A stretch of 64,000 bases of DNA from Natrinema pellirubrum DSM 15624 (GTDB lineage: Archaea > Halobacteriota > Halobacteria > Halobacteriales > Natrialbaceae), in NCBI RefSeq assembly GCF_000230735.2, contig NC_019962.1, positions 2,108,001 through 2,172,000 of the forward strand, given 5' to 3'. The notes beneath the pieces are model-generated. The model had not been told where the DNA came from and ran no database searches. It saw nothing but the letters and a program-made list of their open reading frames with translations. A program made the translations under genes and the position numbers. How positions within the stretch are numbered: position 1 is the stretch's first letter; the number at the start of each line of letters is the position of its first letter. This document shows, one piece after another, positions 1 to 8,594 of the stretch.

Positions 1-1277
1 GGGCAACGGCGGCCTACGAGGAGTGGCGGGACCGACCGATCCGCGAGCGTGAGGAACTGCTCGCGGCCGCAGGGGACGTGCTTCGCGAGAACAAGCGCGA
101 GTACGCCGAGACGATGACCCGGGAGATGGGGAAGCCGATCTCGCAGGCGATCGCCGAGGTCGAGAAGTGTGCCTGGGTCTGTGACCACTACGCCGAACAC
201 GGCAGCGCCTACCTCTCGGCCGACGGCCATCCGAGCCCGCCGGGCTCGTCGGTCGAGACGGTCTACGATCCGCTCGGTCCGATCCTGGCGGTGATGCCGT
301 GGAACTTCCCGTTCTGGCAGGTGTTCCGATTCGCGGCACCCCATCTCACGTCGGGGAACGTCGGGCTGCTCAAGCACGCTTCGAACGTCCCCGGCTGCGC
401 GCAAGCGATCGAGGACGTGTTCCGAAAAGCGGGCTATCCCGAGGACGTCTTCCAGACGCTGCTGATTTCCTCGGATCTTGTCGACGACGTCATCGAAGAC
501 GACCGCGTCAAAGCCGCGACCGTCACCGGCAGCGGTCCGGCCGGTCGCGCCGTGGCTTCGACGGCGGGCGACCAACTCAAAAAGTCCGTCCTCGAGCTGG
601 GCGGGAGCGACCCGTTCGTCGTTCTCGACGACGCCGATATCGAGGCCGCGGCCGAGACCGGCGCGTGGGCGCGCAACCAGAACGGCGGTCAGTCCTGCAT
701 CGCCGGCAAGCGATTCCTCGTCCACACCGACGTCTACGACGGGTTCCTCGAGGCCTTTGTCGACGAGGTCGAGTCGCTGACCGTCGGCGATCCGACGGAC
801 GGGGAGACGGATATCGGCCCGCAGGCCCGGGCGGACCTCATGGACGAACTCCACGCACAGGTCGAGGCCAGTGTCGCGGCCGGTGCGGAGCTACTCACCG
901 GTGGCGAACCGCTGGACCGCGAGGGCGCGTTCTATCCGCCGACCATCCTCGCGGACGTTCCCGAGGGCTGTCCGGCCGACAGCGAGGAGACGTTCGGGCC
1001 GGTCGCCGCGGTCTACGAAATCGACGACGAGGACGCCCTCGTCGCCAAAGCCAACGACACCGAGTTCGGCCTCGGGGCGACCATCTGGACGGAAGACCGC
1101 GAGCGCGGCCGACGGCTCGCCCGCGAGATCGACGCGGGCTGTGTCTACGTCAACCAACTCGTCAAATCCGATCCGCGGGTTCCCTTCGGCGGCGTCGGGG
1201 AGTCGGGCTACGGGCGCGAACTCGCGCGAGAGGGCATGCTCGAGTTCGTCAACCGGAAGACGGTCTGGGTCGAGTGA
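1..1277 (+). CDS. NAD(P)-dependent aldehyde dehydrogenase, 5' end outside the window
   Basis: Oxidises an aldehyde to the acid with NAD(P)+ in the cytoplasm. The reading frame is open from base 3 to the TGA at 1275-1277 (424 visible residues), so roughly 30-50 N-terminal residues lie upstream of the window. Visible motifs are the cofactor-site PWNFPFWQ, the general-base glutamate in LELGGSDPF, and the nucleophilic cysteine in GGQSCIAGKR. The GGQSCIAGKR context is typical of the succinate-semialdehyde dehydrogenase (Sad/YneI-type) branch, so that substrate is plausible but not proven. A GTG at 78 is an internal codon, because the homology clearly continues upstream of it (AAYEEWRDRPIRERE). It is followed after about 40 bases by an unrelated protease remnant. 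Confidence 0.9.
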   Translation, partial: ATAAYEEWRDRPIREREELLAAAGDVLRENKREYAETMTREMGKPISQAIAEVEKCAWVCDHYAEHGSAYLSADGHPSPPGSSVETVYDPLGPILAVMPWNFPFWQVFRFAAPHLTSGNVGLLKHASNVPGCAQAIEDVFRKAGYPEDVFQTLLISSDLVDDVIEDDRVKAATVTGSGPAGRAVASTAGDQLKKSVLELGGSDPFVVLDDADIEAAAETGAWARNQNGGQSCIAGKRFLVHTDVYDGFLEAFVDEVESLTVGDPTDGETDIGPQARADLMDELHAQVEASVAAGAELLTGGEPLDREGAFYPPTILADVPEGCPADSEETFGPVAAVYEIDDEDALVAKANDTEFGLGATIWTEDRERGRRLAREIDAGCVYVNQLVKSDPRVPFGGVGESGYGRELAREGMLEFVNRKTVWVE

Positions 1278-1317
1278 GCAGCTGAGACACCCGTTCGAAC
1301 CTGCTCACCAGTCCTGT

Positions 1318-2001
1318 TCGCTTTCCGTCGACGACCCGCCGGCCGTCGGTCGGGAGGTCGTCGCGATCGGCAACCCCTTCGATCTCGAGGGGACGCTCAC
1401 CACGGGGATCGTCAGCGGCGTCGACCGGTCGATCCCGGCACCGACCGGCTACAGCATCCCCGACGCGATCCAGACCGACGCCGCGGTCAACCCGGGCAAC
1501 AGCGGCGGCCCGCTGCTGACGCTGGAGGGCGCGGTCGCCGCGGTCATCAACTCCGGCGGCGGGGACAACGTCGGCTTCGGCATCTCCGCGGCACTGACCG
1601 AACGCGTCGTCCCCGAACTCGTCGAAGACGGGGCGTACGACCACTCGTTTCTCGGCGCGTCGTTCACCGACGTCACGCCCGCCGTCGCGTCCGCGAACGA
1701 CCTCGCGGACCGCGGCGGGCTACTCGTCGTCGATATCGTCGGCGGCGGGCCGGCGGCCGGCGTCCTCGAGCCGAGTCCCGGAACGGAGTACACCGGTCGG
1801 AGACGCGTGCCCGTCGGCGGTGACGTTCTTCTCGCCGTCGACGGGACGGCACTGGCGACGAAAGAGGACCTCGAGCGCTATCTCGCGCTCGAGACGCGAC
1901 CGGGCGATACCGTCGAGTTGACCGTCCGCCGCGACGGCACCGAACGGTCCGTCTCGCTCGAACTCGGGACCCGTCCCGCGCGTCGCGGGCCGTACCGATA
2001 G
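1318..2001 (+). pseudogene. 5'-truncated HtrA/DegP-like serine protease remnant
   Basis: About 228 in-frame residues match the C-terminal two thirds of a haloarchaeal HtrA/DegQ protease. They include the serine loop VNPGNSGGPLL, the following beta strands and one PDZ domain (GGLLVVDIVGGGPAAGVLEP and a later GDVLLAVDGTAL). The N-terminal part that would carry the signal peptide and the catalytic His and Asp is missing, and no ATG or GTG opens the frame between the upstream dehydrogenase stop and the first homologous residues (about SVDDPPAVGREVV). The active serine survives but the triad cannot form. The most economical reading is a gene truncated by a deletion that fused its remainder to the dehydrogenase locus. 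Sequence after the break is intact and not frameshifted, so the event may be recent. Confidence 0.8.
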
Positions 2002-2164
2002 CGGGACGGGCCCGTGCCGTGTCCCGGTTCTCGGCCGGCCGTGACTCAGGGGGGACGTACGGATCGCCATTTAAGTACCATACGAGAACATGTTCCTGGG
2101 TCTTCTCGGCCGGTAAGAACCGATTGACCCCGTTATACGCCGGCTATTCTTAGCACGAACTGTC

Positions 2165-3319
2165 ATGAGTGATCGAATCGGCGCACCCGGACTGGGGCTA
2201 TCGCGACGCGAATTCGTTGCTGCGACCGGTGGCGTGGCGGCACTGACCGGCATGGCCGGCTGTGTGAGTCGGGGCTCTCAGGGAGACGCCGGCTCCGAGG
2301 AGCCGTCCGCGAAGTCCGCGGGGTCGGAACCCGACCTGCCGTGGACGAGTTCCCCGGAGGTCGTACAGGTCGACGAGCAGGGCGGGAGCGTGACGCTGCA
2401 GTCGGTATCGGCCCAACACGCGGTCCACCCGATGGACTCGATGGGCGGACCGGTAGAACTGCCGCGGGTCTGGGCGTTCAAGGCCGACGACGGCGAACCC
2501 AGCGTTCCCGGCCCGATCCTCCGAACGACCGAGGGCAACGACATCGAAGTCACCCTCGACAACACGGGCAACGATCACCCGCACACGCTGCATTTCCACG
2601 GGGCACAGAAGACCTGGGAGAACGACGGCGTCCCGACGACGACGGGGATCACGGTCAACCCCGGCGAGAAACACACCTACACGATTCCGGCGAACGTCCC
2701 GGGAACGCACCTCTATCACTGCCACTACCAGACCCATCGCCACATCGACATGGGGATGTACGGTATCTTCCGCGTCGATCCGAAGGGGTACGAGCCCGCC
2801 GACAAGGAGTACTTCTTCACGCTGAAAGACTGGGATTCGCGGGTCAACCGCCAGTTCGCCGGCGAGGACGTCGACTACAGCCCCCGGAACCGCAACCCCG
2901 ACGTGTTCACGATCAACGGCAAGAGCCTCCCGCGGACGCTCCACCCCGAGGAGGGTTCCCCGATCATCGTCGACCACGGCGATACCGTCCGCCTCCACAT
3001 GGTCAACGCGGGCTATATGTCCCACCCGATGCACACGCACAACCACCGCTTCCGGCTGATCGAGAAAGACGGCGGCCAGCTCCCCGAGGCGGCCCAGTAC
3101 GAACAGGACGTCACCAACATCGCGCCTGCAGAACGTCACACCGTCGAGTTCGAGGCCAATGCCGACCCCGGCATCTACCTCATGCACTGTCACAAGGTCA
3201 ACCACGCGATGAACGGCGACTCCTATCCCGGCGGCATGGTCAACGGCATCGTCTACCGGGACGCGATGGACACCGACGTCTTCGCCGACCTCATGTCCTA
3301 CGCGGGCTACGAGGGCTGA
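2165..3319 (+). CDS. Tat-exported two-domain multicopper oxidase
   Basis: 384 residues. The N-terminus LGLSRREFVAATGGVAAL followed by MAGC is a twin-arginine signal with a lipobox, so the enzyme is probably exported folded and lipid-anchored. Two cupredoxin domains follow. Copper-ligand motifs are HPHTLHFHG and HLYHCHYQTHRHIDMGMYG in domain 1, and HPMHTHNHRF and MHCHKVNHAMNG with a later GGM in domain 2. Both domains carry an HCH-x3-H element with a downstream Met, so the T1-site distribution between domains is worth resolving. Such enzymes oxidise phenols, metal ions or nitrogen oxides; the substrate cannot be read from sequence. A TATA-like GTTATACG at 2132-2139 lies about 29 bases before the ATG, fitting a leaderless transcript. 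A nirK-type nitrite reductase is the main alternative. Confidence 0.88.
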   Translation: MSDRIGAPGLGLSRREFVAATGGVAALTGMAGCVSRGSQGDAGSEEPSAKSAGSEPDLPWTSSPEVVQVDEQGGSVTLQSVSAQHAVHPMDSMGGPVELPRVWAFKADDGEPSVPGPILRTTEGNDIEVTLDNTGNDHPHTLHFHGAQKTWENDGVPTTTGITVNPGEKHTYTIPANVPGTHLYHCHYQTHRHIDMGMYGIFRVDPKGYEPADKEYFFTLKDWDSRVNRQFAGEDVDYSPRNRNPDVFTINGKSLPRTLHPEEGSPIIVDHGDTVRLHMVNAGYMSHPMHTHNHRFRLIEKDGGQLPEAAQYEQDVTNIAPAERHTVEFEANADPGIYLMHCHKVNHAMNGDSYPGGMVNGIVYRDAMDTDVFADLMSYAGYEG

Positions 3320-3491
3320 CCCGACCCGATCACGGCCGGTCTCGAGGCCGTGACTGCTTTCCATCGAGATAGCTACTCGGTTTTTCGCTCCGACTCCAAC
3401 GGCGACCACGGACCCCGACTCGAGGCACTGCTCCCCGTTCGCTCGAGTCCTCGGAGAACCTACTGCAACCGCTGGCCGCTGTCGCGAGGGG

Positions 3492-3749
3492 TCAGGGACG
3501 ACTTTCCGTTCCGGGCCGAACGTCCGGGTCGGTCGCAACCGGCGTCTCGTCCGCGAGCCGCCGCCGACCCGCGGCCGTGATCTCGTACCGCTGGCCGCCG
3601 ATCAGTCGAACCTCGTCCCGCTCGTAGAGTCGGTCACAGACGTGATCGACGGTCACTGGATGGGTATCGATCGCCGCGGCGAGATCGACGACAGCGAGCG
3701 GCCCGTCTGCAGCCAGCACCTCGAGAACCGGGCGGTCGTTCCCGGTCAT
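3492..3749 (-). CDS. Small winged-helix DNA-binding protein
   Basis: 85 residues. Residues 5-70 form a helix-turn-helix (VVDLAAAIDTHPVTVDHVCDR) followed by a wing (DEVRLIGGQRYEITAAGRRRL), resembling haloarchaeal PhiH1-repressor or MarR-like winged helices. The C-terminus is short and polar. Its ATG lies directly after the stop of the upstream transcription factor B gene with no gap, so the two are almost certainly co-transcribed and perhaps translationally coupled. The pairing suggests a regulator acting together with, or on, this TFB; the target is unknown. Confidence 0.75.
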   Translation of the reverse strand: MTGNDRPVLEVLAADGPLAVVDLAAAIDTHPVTVDHVCDRLYERDEVRLIGGQRYEITAAGRRRLADETPVATDPDVRPGTESRP

Positions 3750-4724
3750 CTATCGATCACGGGTCGCCCCGTAGGCGTCCAGTAGTTCGCGGTAGCGGTT
3801 CCGGACCGTGACACCGCTGACACCGGTTTCCTCGCCGATCCGCTCCTGTGTGAGGCCCTCGTCGGTCAGCCGACCCGCCCCGTAGATCGCCGCCGCAGCC
3901 AGTCCGGCCGGGCTCCGCCCGCTGTGGAGGTCCCGGTCCTTTGCCGCCTCGAGGATCTTCCGAGCGAGGCGTTCGGTCTCGTCGCCGACACCCAGTTCGG
4001 AGGCGTACTGCGGGAGGTAGTGGATCGGGTCGGCGGGCTCGATTTTGAGCCCCAGCTCGCTCGAGAGATAGCGATAGGCCCGCTGGATGGGCAGTTTCTC
4101 GACCCGGCTGACCGACGCGAACGCGACGAGCGTCCGCGGGGTGCCCTGCTGGCGGGCGGCCGCGTACAGACAGGCGGTCGCCATCGCCTCGATCGACCGG
4201 CCCGGCAACAGCTCTTCCTCGACGGCCCGGCGGTAGATGACGCCGGCCGTCTCGCGACACGGCTCGGGGAGGCCGAGCGCCGACGCCATGCGCTCGATCT
4301 CGCCGAGTGCCTGCTTGAGGTTCCGTTCGCGGGCGTTTTTCGACGTAAAGCGTTCGTTCCAGGTCCGCAGCCGCTGGAGTTGGCGGCGCTTTCGCCCCGA
4401 GATCCGGTTCCCGTACGCGTCCTCGTCCTGCCAGCCGATCGTCGTGCTGAGGCCCTTGTCGTGTTTGCGCGCCGTGACCGGCGCGCCGACTCGACACCGG
4501 TCGTCGCCGTCGTCGTCGAAGCGTCGCCACTCCGGTCCGTAATCGATTCCGTCGGCATCGAGAACGAGCCCACAGTCCGCACAGGCTCGCTCACCGTGTT
4601 CCTCGTCGTAGGCGATCCGGCCGGTACACTCCGGACACTCCGAACGCTCCCGCTCGGGAGCGGCATTGCGCTCGCCGTTCCGGGTCGTCCGCTCGTCGGT
4701 CGCGTCGACGCTCGTTCCAGTCAT
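3750..4724 (-). CDS. tfb: Transcription initiation factor IIB (TFB)
   Basis: 324 residues from the ATG at 4724. An upstream in-frame start at 4817 adds 31 residues unlike any TFB, so it was rejected. The N-terminal zinc ribbon is CPECTGRIAYDEE followed by CADCGLVLDADG. The B-reader/linker has YGPEWRRF and GLSTTIGWQDEDAYG. Two cyclin-like repeats then occupy about residues 115-315. TFB bridges TBP/TATA to RNA polymerase. Haloarchaea carry several TFB paralogues that direct alternative promoter sets, so this is one of a family and cannot be numbered here. It is the first gene of a two-gene unit with the winged-helix protein at 3492-3749. Confidence 0.92.
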   Translation of the reverse strand: MTGTSVDATDERTTRNGERNAAPERERSECPECTGRIAYDEEHGERACADCGLVLDADGIDYGPEWRRFDDDGDDRCRVGAPVTARKHDKGLSTTIGWQDEDAYGNRISGRKRRQLQRLRTWNERFTSKNARERNLKQALGEIERMASALGLPEPCRETAGVIYRRAVEEELLPGRSIEAMATACLYAAARQQGTPRTLVAFASVSRVEKLPIQRAYRYLSSELGLKIEPADPIHYLPQYASELGVGDETERLARKILEAAKDRDLHSGRSPAGLAAAAIYGAGRLTDEGLTQERIGEETGVSGVTVRNRYRELLDAYGATRDR

Positions 4725-4914
4725 ATGTCTATCATCGCCGGAGTCACCCCCGGTTCGTATGCTGTCTTCCCTTGGAATGGAGGGAACGGACAGTATCAAC
4801 GACCGGCGGATTCCCACGGCCTGAGAACGGGGCGCACGACCCTTGTGTCACAGCCACATAGTCTGGATTCGAGAGGAACAACGTTTATTCGCTGCAAGCC
4901 GTCACCACGGACGA

Positions 4915-5310
4915 ATGTCGAACGAGAGGGACCCGCTCGAGGACATCGAGATCGACGACGACCGCGTCGAACGGGGACTCGCACTGCTGGCCCGTCTCGA
5001 ACACGAACAGTTGCCACTCCCCGATGCCATCGATCGGATCGAGACGGTCACGTCCGATCCAACGGTGACCAGGACGATCCTCGACCGGGCCGAACTCCAC
5101 GGGATCATCGACCGCGAAGACGGTGTCATCCGCCCCAAGAGCCGTCTGTACGTTCGCTTCGAGCGAGACGTCATCACGAAAGAGGGGGACTTCTCTTGCC
5201 GGCGCTGTGGCTCGGGACTGAAGACCGGCTACTTCATCGACCTCGAGGCGGGCGAACTCGGCCCCTTCGGCTCCTCGTGTATCCGCAAAGTGACCGGGCG
5301 GGACGACTAA
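4915..5310 (+). CDS. Conserved haloarchaeal protein with a CxxC zinc-knuckle-like C-terminus
   Basis: 131 residues. The first 80 are acidic and helical with a winged-helix flavour (VTRTILDRAELHGIIDREDGVI). The C-terminal 40 carry CRRCGSGLKTGYF and a later single Cys in FGSSCIRKVTG, a small metal-binding knuckle. I recognise it as a conserved haloarchaeal family (I recall DUF5830) without known function. The ATG at 4915 is preceded by TTTATT at 4884-4889, about 28 bases upstream, which fits leaderless transcription and rejects the upstream GTG at 4843. It is transcribed divergently from TFB, and its last four bases overlap the tail of the convergent gene at 5307. Confidence 0.7.
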   Translation: MSNERDPLEDIEIDDDRVERGLALLARLEHEQLPLPDAIDRIETVTSDPTVTRTILDRAELHGIIDREDGVIRPKSRLYVRFERDVITKEGDFSCRRCGSGLKTGYFIDLEAGELGPFGSSCIRKVTGRDD

Positions 5311-6446
5311 CGGCCCTGTCGGAGTTCCGCGATCAACTGCTCGATCGTCTCCTCCTGTCGCTCGATGATTTCGGTCTGTCGTTCGACCGCCGCCTCGAGG
5401 GACTCGATCCGCTCTAAGAGTTCGGGGTCCGTTTCGGCCGGCGTTCGCTGTGCCCGTCCGGCCTCTTCGACGGCCGGCTCGTCATCGCTTGCCGACTCGA
5501 AGACCGATCCGGTTTCCGTACGGCCCCGCTCCGACGAGCCGACATCGGCACGTGCGTCGCCCGTCGTCCCGCGGGCCGACGACTGGGCCGCCGATTCACT
5601 GCCGGCCGCGGTCCCCGCCGACGCCGATCCGCTCGCGGCAGTATCGTTGGCCGTCCCGTCGGCGAGGGGATCCGTCGATCCGGTCCCACCGGCGTCACTG
5701 GTCCCCGCCGTCTCTCGATCCTCCGGTTCGGGCGGATCGGCGTCCAGCGGATCGACCCCGCCGCCGAAGTCCATCGATCCCTCGTCGGCGGCCGCCTCGT
5801 CCTCGTCGTCACCGACGGTCAGGTTGAACTCCTCGAGCGACTCGACGTCGTGGTAGTCGAACAGCGCCCGCTGGAGCCGTTCCCGGAGGTCGTTTGCCTC
5901 CTCGTTGGGGGCCTTGATCCGCTGTGGGCGGCCGTCGACCGTCAGGACGATCTGGGTCGCGACGCTGCCGTCCTCGAAGGTCAGGTTCGTCACGTCCTCG
6001 AAGCGATACTCCTCGTAGTCGCCGTCCCAGACCGCGCCGCCGATGTGTTTGACCAGACGGTCGCTCGTGACGATCAGCGTCAGTTCGCTGAAACGGTAGG
6101 TCTTGACGACCGTCTCGCCGGGATCGGTGATCCCGTTGCCGTTTAACACGCCCGCCAGGACGGGATGGAGAACGTCGTCGGTCTTTTTCGCGGGAACGGC
6201 GAACTCCCGTTCGCCCTCGAGGGCGTACTCGAGGGCGAACTTGGTCTTTCGCCGGCCCTCGGAGATGGTTAGCCGGTCGGCGTCGTGGGGGTATTCGTCG
6301 GCCGATTCGTCGCTCAGGAGGCCGTCGGCACGGTAGACGATGGTCCTCGTCGGCGTGATGAAGAGTTCGTCGTCACTGCCAAGAGAGACTCGCGCCGCGA
6401 TCTCCTCGCCATCGAGAGAAGCATCGACGATGCCGGGAACGCTCAT
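5307..6446 (-). CDS. Conserved haloarchaeal protein with PH-like repeats, a disordered linker and a C-terminal coiled coil
   Basis: 379 residues from the ATG at 6446. The first 190 residues contain two similar beta-rich stretches (DELFITPTRTIVYRADG and SELTLIVTSDRLVKHIGG) reminiscent of bacterial PH-like domains. Residues about 200-325 are low complexity, rich in Asp, Ser, Ala, Thr and Gly. The last 40 form a clear coiled coil (LLERIESLEAAVERQTEIIE). It has no signal peptide or membrane segment, so it is probably a cytoplasmic or membrane-peripheral oligomer. Function is unknown. An upstream start at 6581 would run into the tRNA-Met leader region and was not used. It lies tail-to-tail with 4915-5310. 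Confidence 0.65.
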   Translation of the reverse strand: MSVPGIVDASLDGEEIAARVSLGSDDELFITPTRTIVYRADGLLSDESADEYPHDADRLTISEGRRKTKFALEYALEGEREFAVPAKKTDDVLHPVLAGVLNGNGITDPGETVVKTYRFSELTLIVTSDRLVKHIGGAVWDGDYEEYRFEDVTNLTFEDGSVATQIVLTVDGRPQRIKAPNEEANDLRERLQRALFDYHDVESLEEFNLTVGDDEDEAAADEGSMDFGGGVDPLDADPPEPEDRETAGTSDAGGTGSTDPLADGTANDTAASGSASAGTAAGSESAAQSSARGTTGDARADVGSSERGRTETGSVFESASDDEPAVEEAGRAQRTPAETDPELLERIESLEAAVERQTEIIERQEETIEQLIAELRQGR

Positions 6447-6548
6447 GCCGCGCCCTTCGTAACACCGTGTGATAAATCCGTGGGTCCACGTTGCACGCCG
6501 GATTCGAATGAGAAGGTTAAAGAAACGGACCGCACTATCCGTAACTGA

Positions 6549-6700
6549 GCCCGGGTGGCTTAGCTGGACATAGCGCCGCACTCATAGGGTTCAGAGATTC
6601 GGTGCGGTTTCGCCTTGGAAGCCTCCGTGTCCCATAGAGGACTGCCGAGCCTCGAACCTGGGACATGCGGAGATCGAGGGTTCGGAGCCCTCCCCGGGCA
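6549..6700 (+). tRNA. Elongator tRNA-Met (CAU) with a 78-nt intron
   Basis: The acceptor stem GCCCGGG (6549-6555) pairs with CCCGGGC (6693-6699), followed by discriminator A6700. The T arm is GAGGG/TTCGGAG/CCCTC at 6676-6692. The anticodon stem CCGCA (6576-6580) pairs with TGCGG (6666-6670), and the anticodon CAT is at 6583-6585. The intron spans 6587-6664, after position 37, the canonical site of archaeal bulge-helix-bulge splicing; the exons total 74 nt. Haloarchaeal elongator tRNA-Met is known to carry an intron. It is an isolated gene; CCA is not encoded. Confidence 0.93.
6587..6664 (+). other. Intron of tRNA-Met
   Basis: 78 nt between A37 and N38 of the tRNA. GC-rich and able to fold, with the splice junctions close to the anticodon helix as needed for the archaeal tRNA endonuclease. 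I did not find a convincing box C/D pair in it, unlike the tRNA-Trp intron. Confidence 0.85.
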
Positions 6701-7059
6701 CTTGCTTTTGACGCGACGTCACGAACGGAGTGAGTGACGAAGTAGTCCCCGCTCTCGAGTGTGATGACCGACGCCCATGGACCGCTGAGCGGGGACAATA
6801 GTTGCAGTGGCCGCTGGGACGATTCCGAGTCCCTTGGAATCGGAACGAGATTGATAACCAGTTCGACGAATAACTTCATCGTCGCGTTCCCCGCGCGACA
6901 GTGACGATCCAATCAGCATCCACCCCGATTCGTCCCGTTTCCGCCCGGCGGCCGTCCCCCTGTGCCCATCCGGGCGGGTTCTGCGGTCTTTTCGACGCGA
7001 TCCGATCGCCAAGCGAGCGCTGTTGCCCGCGAGCGTCACGACAACCGGGACGACCGCGA
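6701..7059. other. Intergenic region without a recognisable gene
   Basis: 359 bases between tRNA-Met and the small zinc-finger gene. The stretch just after the tRNA is locally less GC-rich and includes the alternating TCACGAACGGAGTGAGTGA, a sequence style common in haloarchaeal spacers. No open frame here has haloarchaeal coding character, and no terminator-like T run is convincing apart from CTTGCTTTTG directly after the tRNA, which could end its transcription. Confidence 0.5.
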
Positions 7060-7326
7060 TCAGGCGTCGCCGTCTTCCTCGCTCCAATCGGTGAAACAGT
7101 CCGCCGGCCGGACGTCGCGGATGGCCTCTTCCCCCTCGCTCGGGATGTGTTTGAAACAGCGCGGCTCGCCCTCCGTTTCGGCGATCCAGGCCGCCTCGCC
7201 GCCACACTCCGCACACCGCGGGGCACCGCCGAACCGCAGCGCGAACCACCACCGCAGGTTCTCGAGTCGCTCCCGGACCGCCGCATCGAGGCGGCGTCGG
7301 AAGCGTGAGAGTCTGCCGTCGGTCAC
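7060..7326 (-). CDS. Small zinc-finger-like haloarchaeal protein
   Basis: 88 residues from a GTG at 7326. The frame stays open upstream to 7527, but those extra residues look non-coding (Arg/Ser/Pro rich). The protein has a basic helical N-terminus (LSRFRRRLDAAVRERLENL), then CAECGGEAAWIAETEGEPRC as a three-Cys metal-binding element with a nearby His, and an acidic tail. Function unknown; similar short single-knuckle proteins are common in haloarchaea. The start is a judgement, as no strong promoter is visible. Confidence 0.6.
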   Translation of the reverse strand: MTDGRLSRFRRRLDAAVRERLENLRWWFALRFGGAPRCAECGGEAAWIAETEGEPRCFKHIPSEGEEAIRDVRPADCFTDWSEEDGDA

Positions 7327-7496
7327 GGTCGACCACCCGTCTCGGGTCGGTCCCGGTCGTCGATACACATGGACGACACTACCGGCGGCAGCCACTTCGG
7401 CCTTCCCGATTCGTGGGCCTCGAGAAACCGATCGAGTATCGTGTCGATCACGGCCGGTCTCGAAAGGGATGCGGGTCGAAGCGACGGGTGTACCGG

Positions 7497-8594
7497 CTAG
7501 CTCCGTTCTTCGTCGGAGAAGCGCCACGGCGCGTCGGCGTCGACAGGCGACTCGTCTTTCGATAGCGGCACGTTGTGATACAACTGCTCTAAGTGGTCCA
7601 TCGTGTACTCGACCGAGTACCGTTCGACCGCCGCACGGGTGTCGCGGTCGGTCTCGAGACAGGTCTCGATGGCGTCGACCATCGCCTCGAGGTCGCCGTA
7701 CGCGAACCGTTCGCCGTTGTCAGCGCCGATTGTCTGCTCGAAGGGCAACACGTCGGTGGCCGCGACGGGGGTGCCACAGGCGTTGGCCTCGAGCGTCGAG
7801 AGCCCGAGGGTGTCGGCGGTCGAGGCGGTCAGGAAGACATCGATCGAGGAGTAGAAGGTCGGCAGGTCCTCGCGCGGGAGGAATCCGCGGACCTCGACGT
7901 TGTCGGGGGCGTCCCGCTCGAGGGGGGCCCGGTACGGCCCGTCACCGACGATCACGAAGTCGTACTCGGGCAGTTTCTCGGCGACCCGGAGGATCTCGCT
8001 GACGTTTTTCTCCATACTGAGCCGGCCGCTGTAGCCGATCACCGTTCGGTCGGGGTACCAGTCCTCGTCGGTCCGCTGGAAAAAGTCCATGTCGATGCCG
8101 ACCGGGAGTTGGACGTGTTCGACGTTCCGGTCGATCCGCTCGGTCGAGGCGGTGACGATGTCGAACCCCTCGAGGAAGGCGTTCTCGAAGGGAACGTACA
8201 GTTTCGAGAGAGCGTTTGCGACCGACTCGAACTTGACGTTCTGGTGGAAGTACTCCTCGAGGGGGGTGTGGTGCGTATAGATCGACGGCAGATCGTGTTT
8301 GCGGGCGTAATACCGACCCAACAGACCGATAGGGGCCGGTCCATGACAGTGGACGACGTCGAGGTCGGGCAGCGTCGACGGCCGCCGAGTGAGGGGAATC
8401 CGATAGCCGGGGTAGAACGGGTTCGACACCGATTTGACGGGGACCTCGCGCTCGCCGGGGTCGTAGTCGCCATCGGGATAAATGACGTAGACCTCGTGAC
8501 CTTTGCGTTCTAACTCCTCGCGCCACAGTTTGATCGTGTACGTTACGCCGTCGATTTCGGGAAAGTAGCTGTCCGTGAAAAATCCGATCTTCAT
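7497..8594 (-). CDS. GT4-family glycosyltransferase
   Basis: 365 residues, two Rossmann-like halves (GT-B fold). The N-terminal acceptor domain starts KIGFFTDSYFPEIDGVTYT, the usual opening of alpha-mannosyl/glucosyl transferases acting on lipids. The donor domain shows GYSGRLSMEKNVSEIL and EANACGTPVAATD, the E-x7-E-type nucleotide-sugar site. No membrane segment is present, so it is a cytoplasmic, membrane-associated transferase. Its ATG overlaps the stop of the upstream glycosyltransferase (ATGA, 8591-8594), so the two are translationally coupled and probably add successive sugars to one acceptor, such as a glycolipid or dolichol-linked glycan. Sulfatase-like enzymes follow upstream in the same direction. 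Confidence 0.9.
   Translation of the reverse strand: MKIGFFTDSYFPEIDGVTYTIKLWREELERKGHEVYVIYPDGDYDPGEREVPVKSVSNPFYPGYRIPLTRRPSTLPDLDVVHCHGPAPIGLLGRYYARKHDLPSIYTHHTPLEEYFHQNVKFESVANALSKLYVPFENAFLEGFDIVTASTERIDRNVEHVQLPVGIDMDFFQRTDEDWYPDRTVIGYSGRLSMEKNVSEILRVAEKLPEYDFVIVGDGPYRAPLERDAPDNVEVRGFLPREDLPTFYSSIDVFLTASTADTLGLSTLEANACGTPVAATDVLPFEQTIGADNGERFAYGDLEAMVDAIETCLETDRDTRAAVERYSVEYTMDHLEQLYHNVPLSKDESPVDADAPWRFSDEERS

Noticed and set aside
2198..3538. Long minus-strand frame opposite the multicopper oxidase
   Set aside because: Pure antisense mirror of a well-supported gene.
6547..6912. A minus-strand frame of 125 codons covering tRNA-Met
   Set aside because: It overlaps the tRNA gene and its product lacks any coding bias typical of the surrounding genes.
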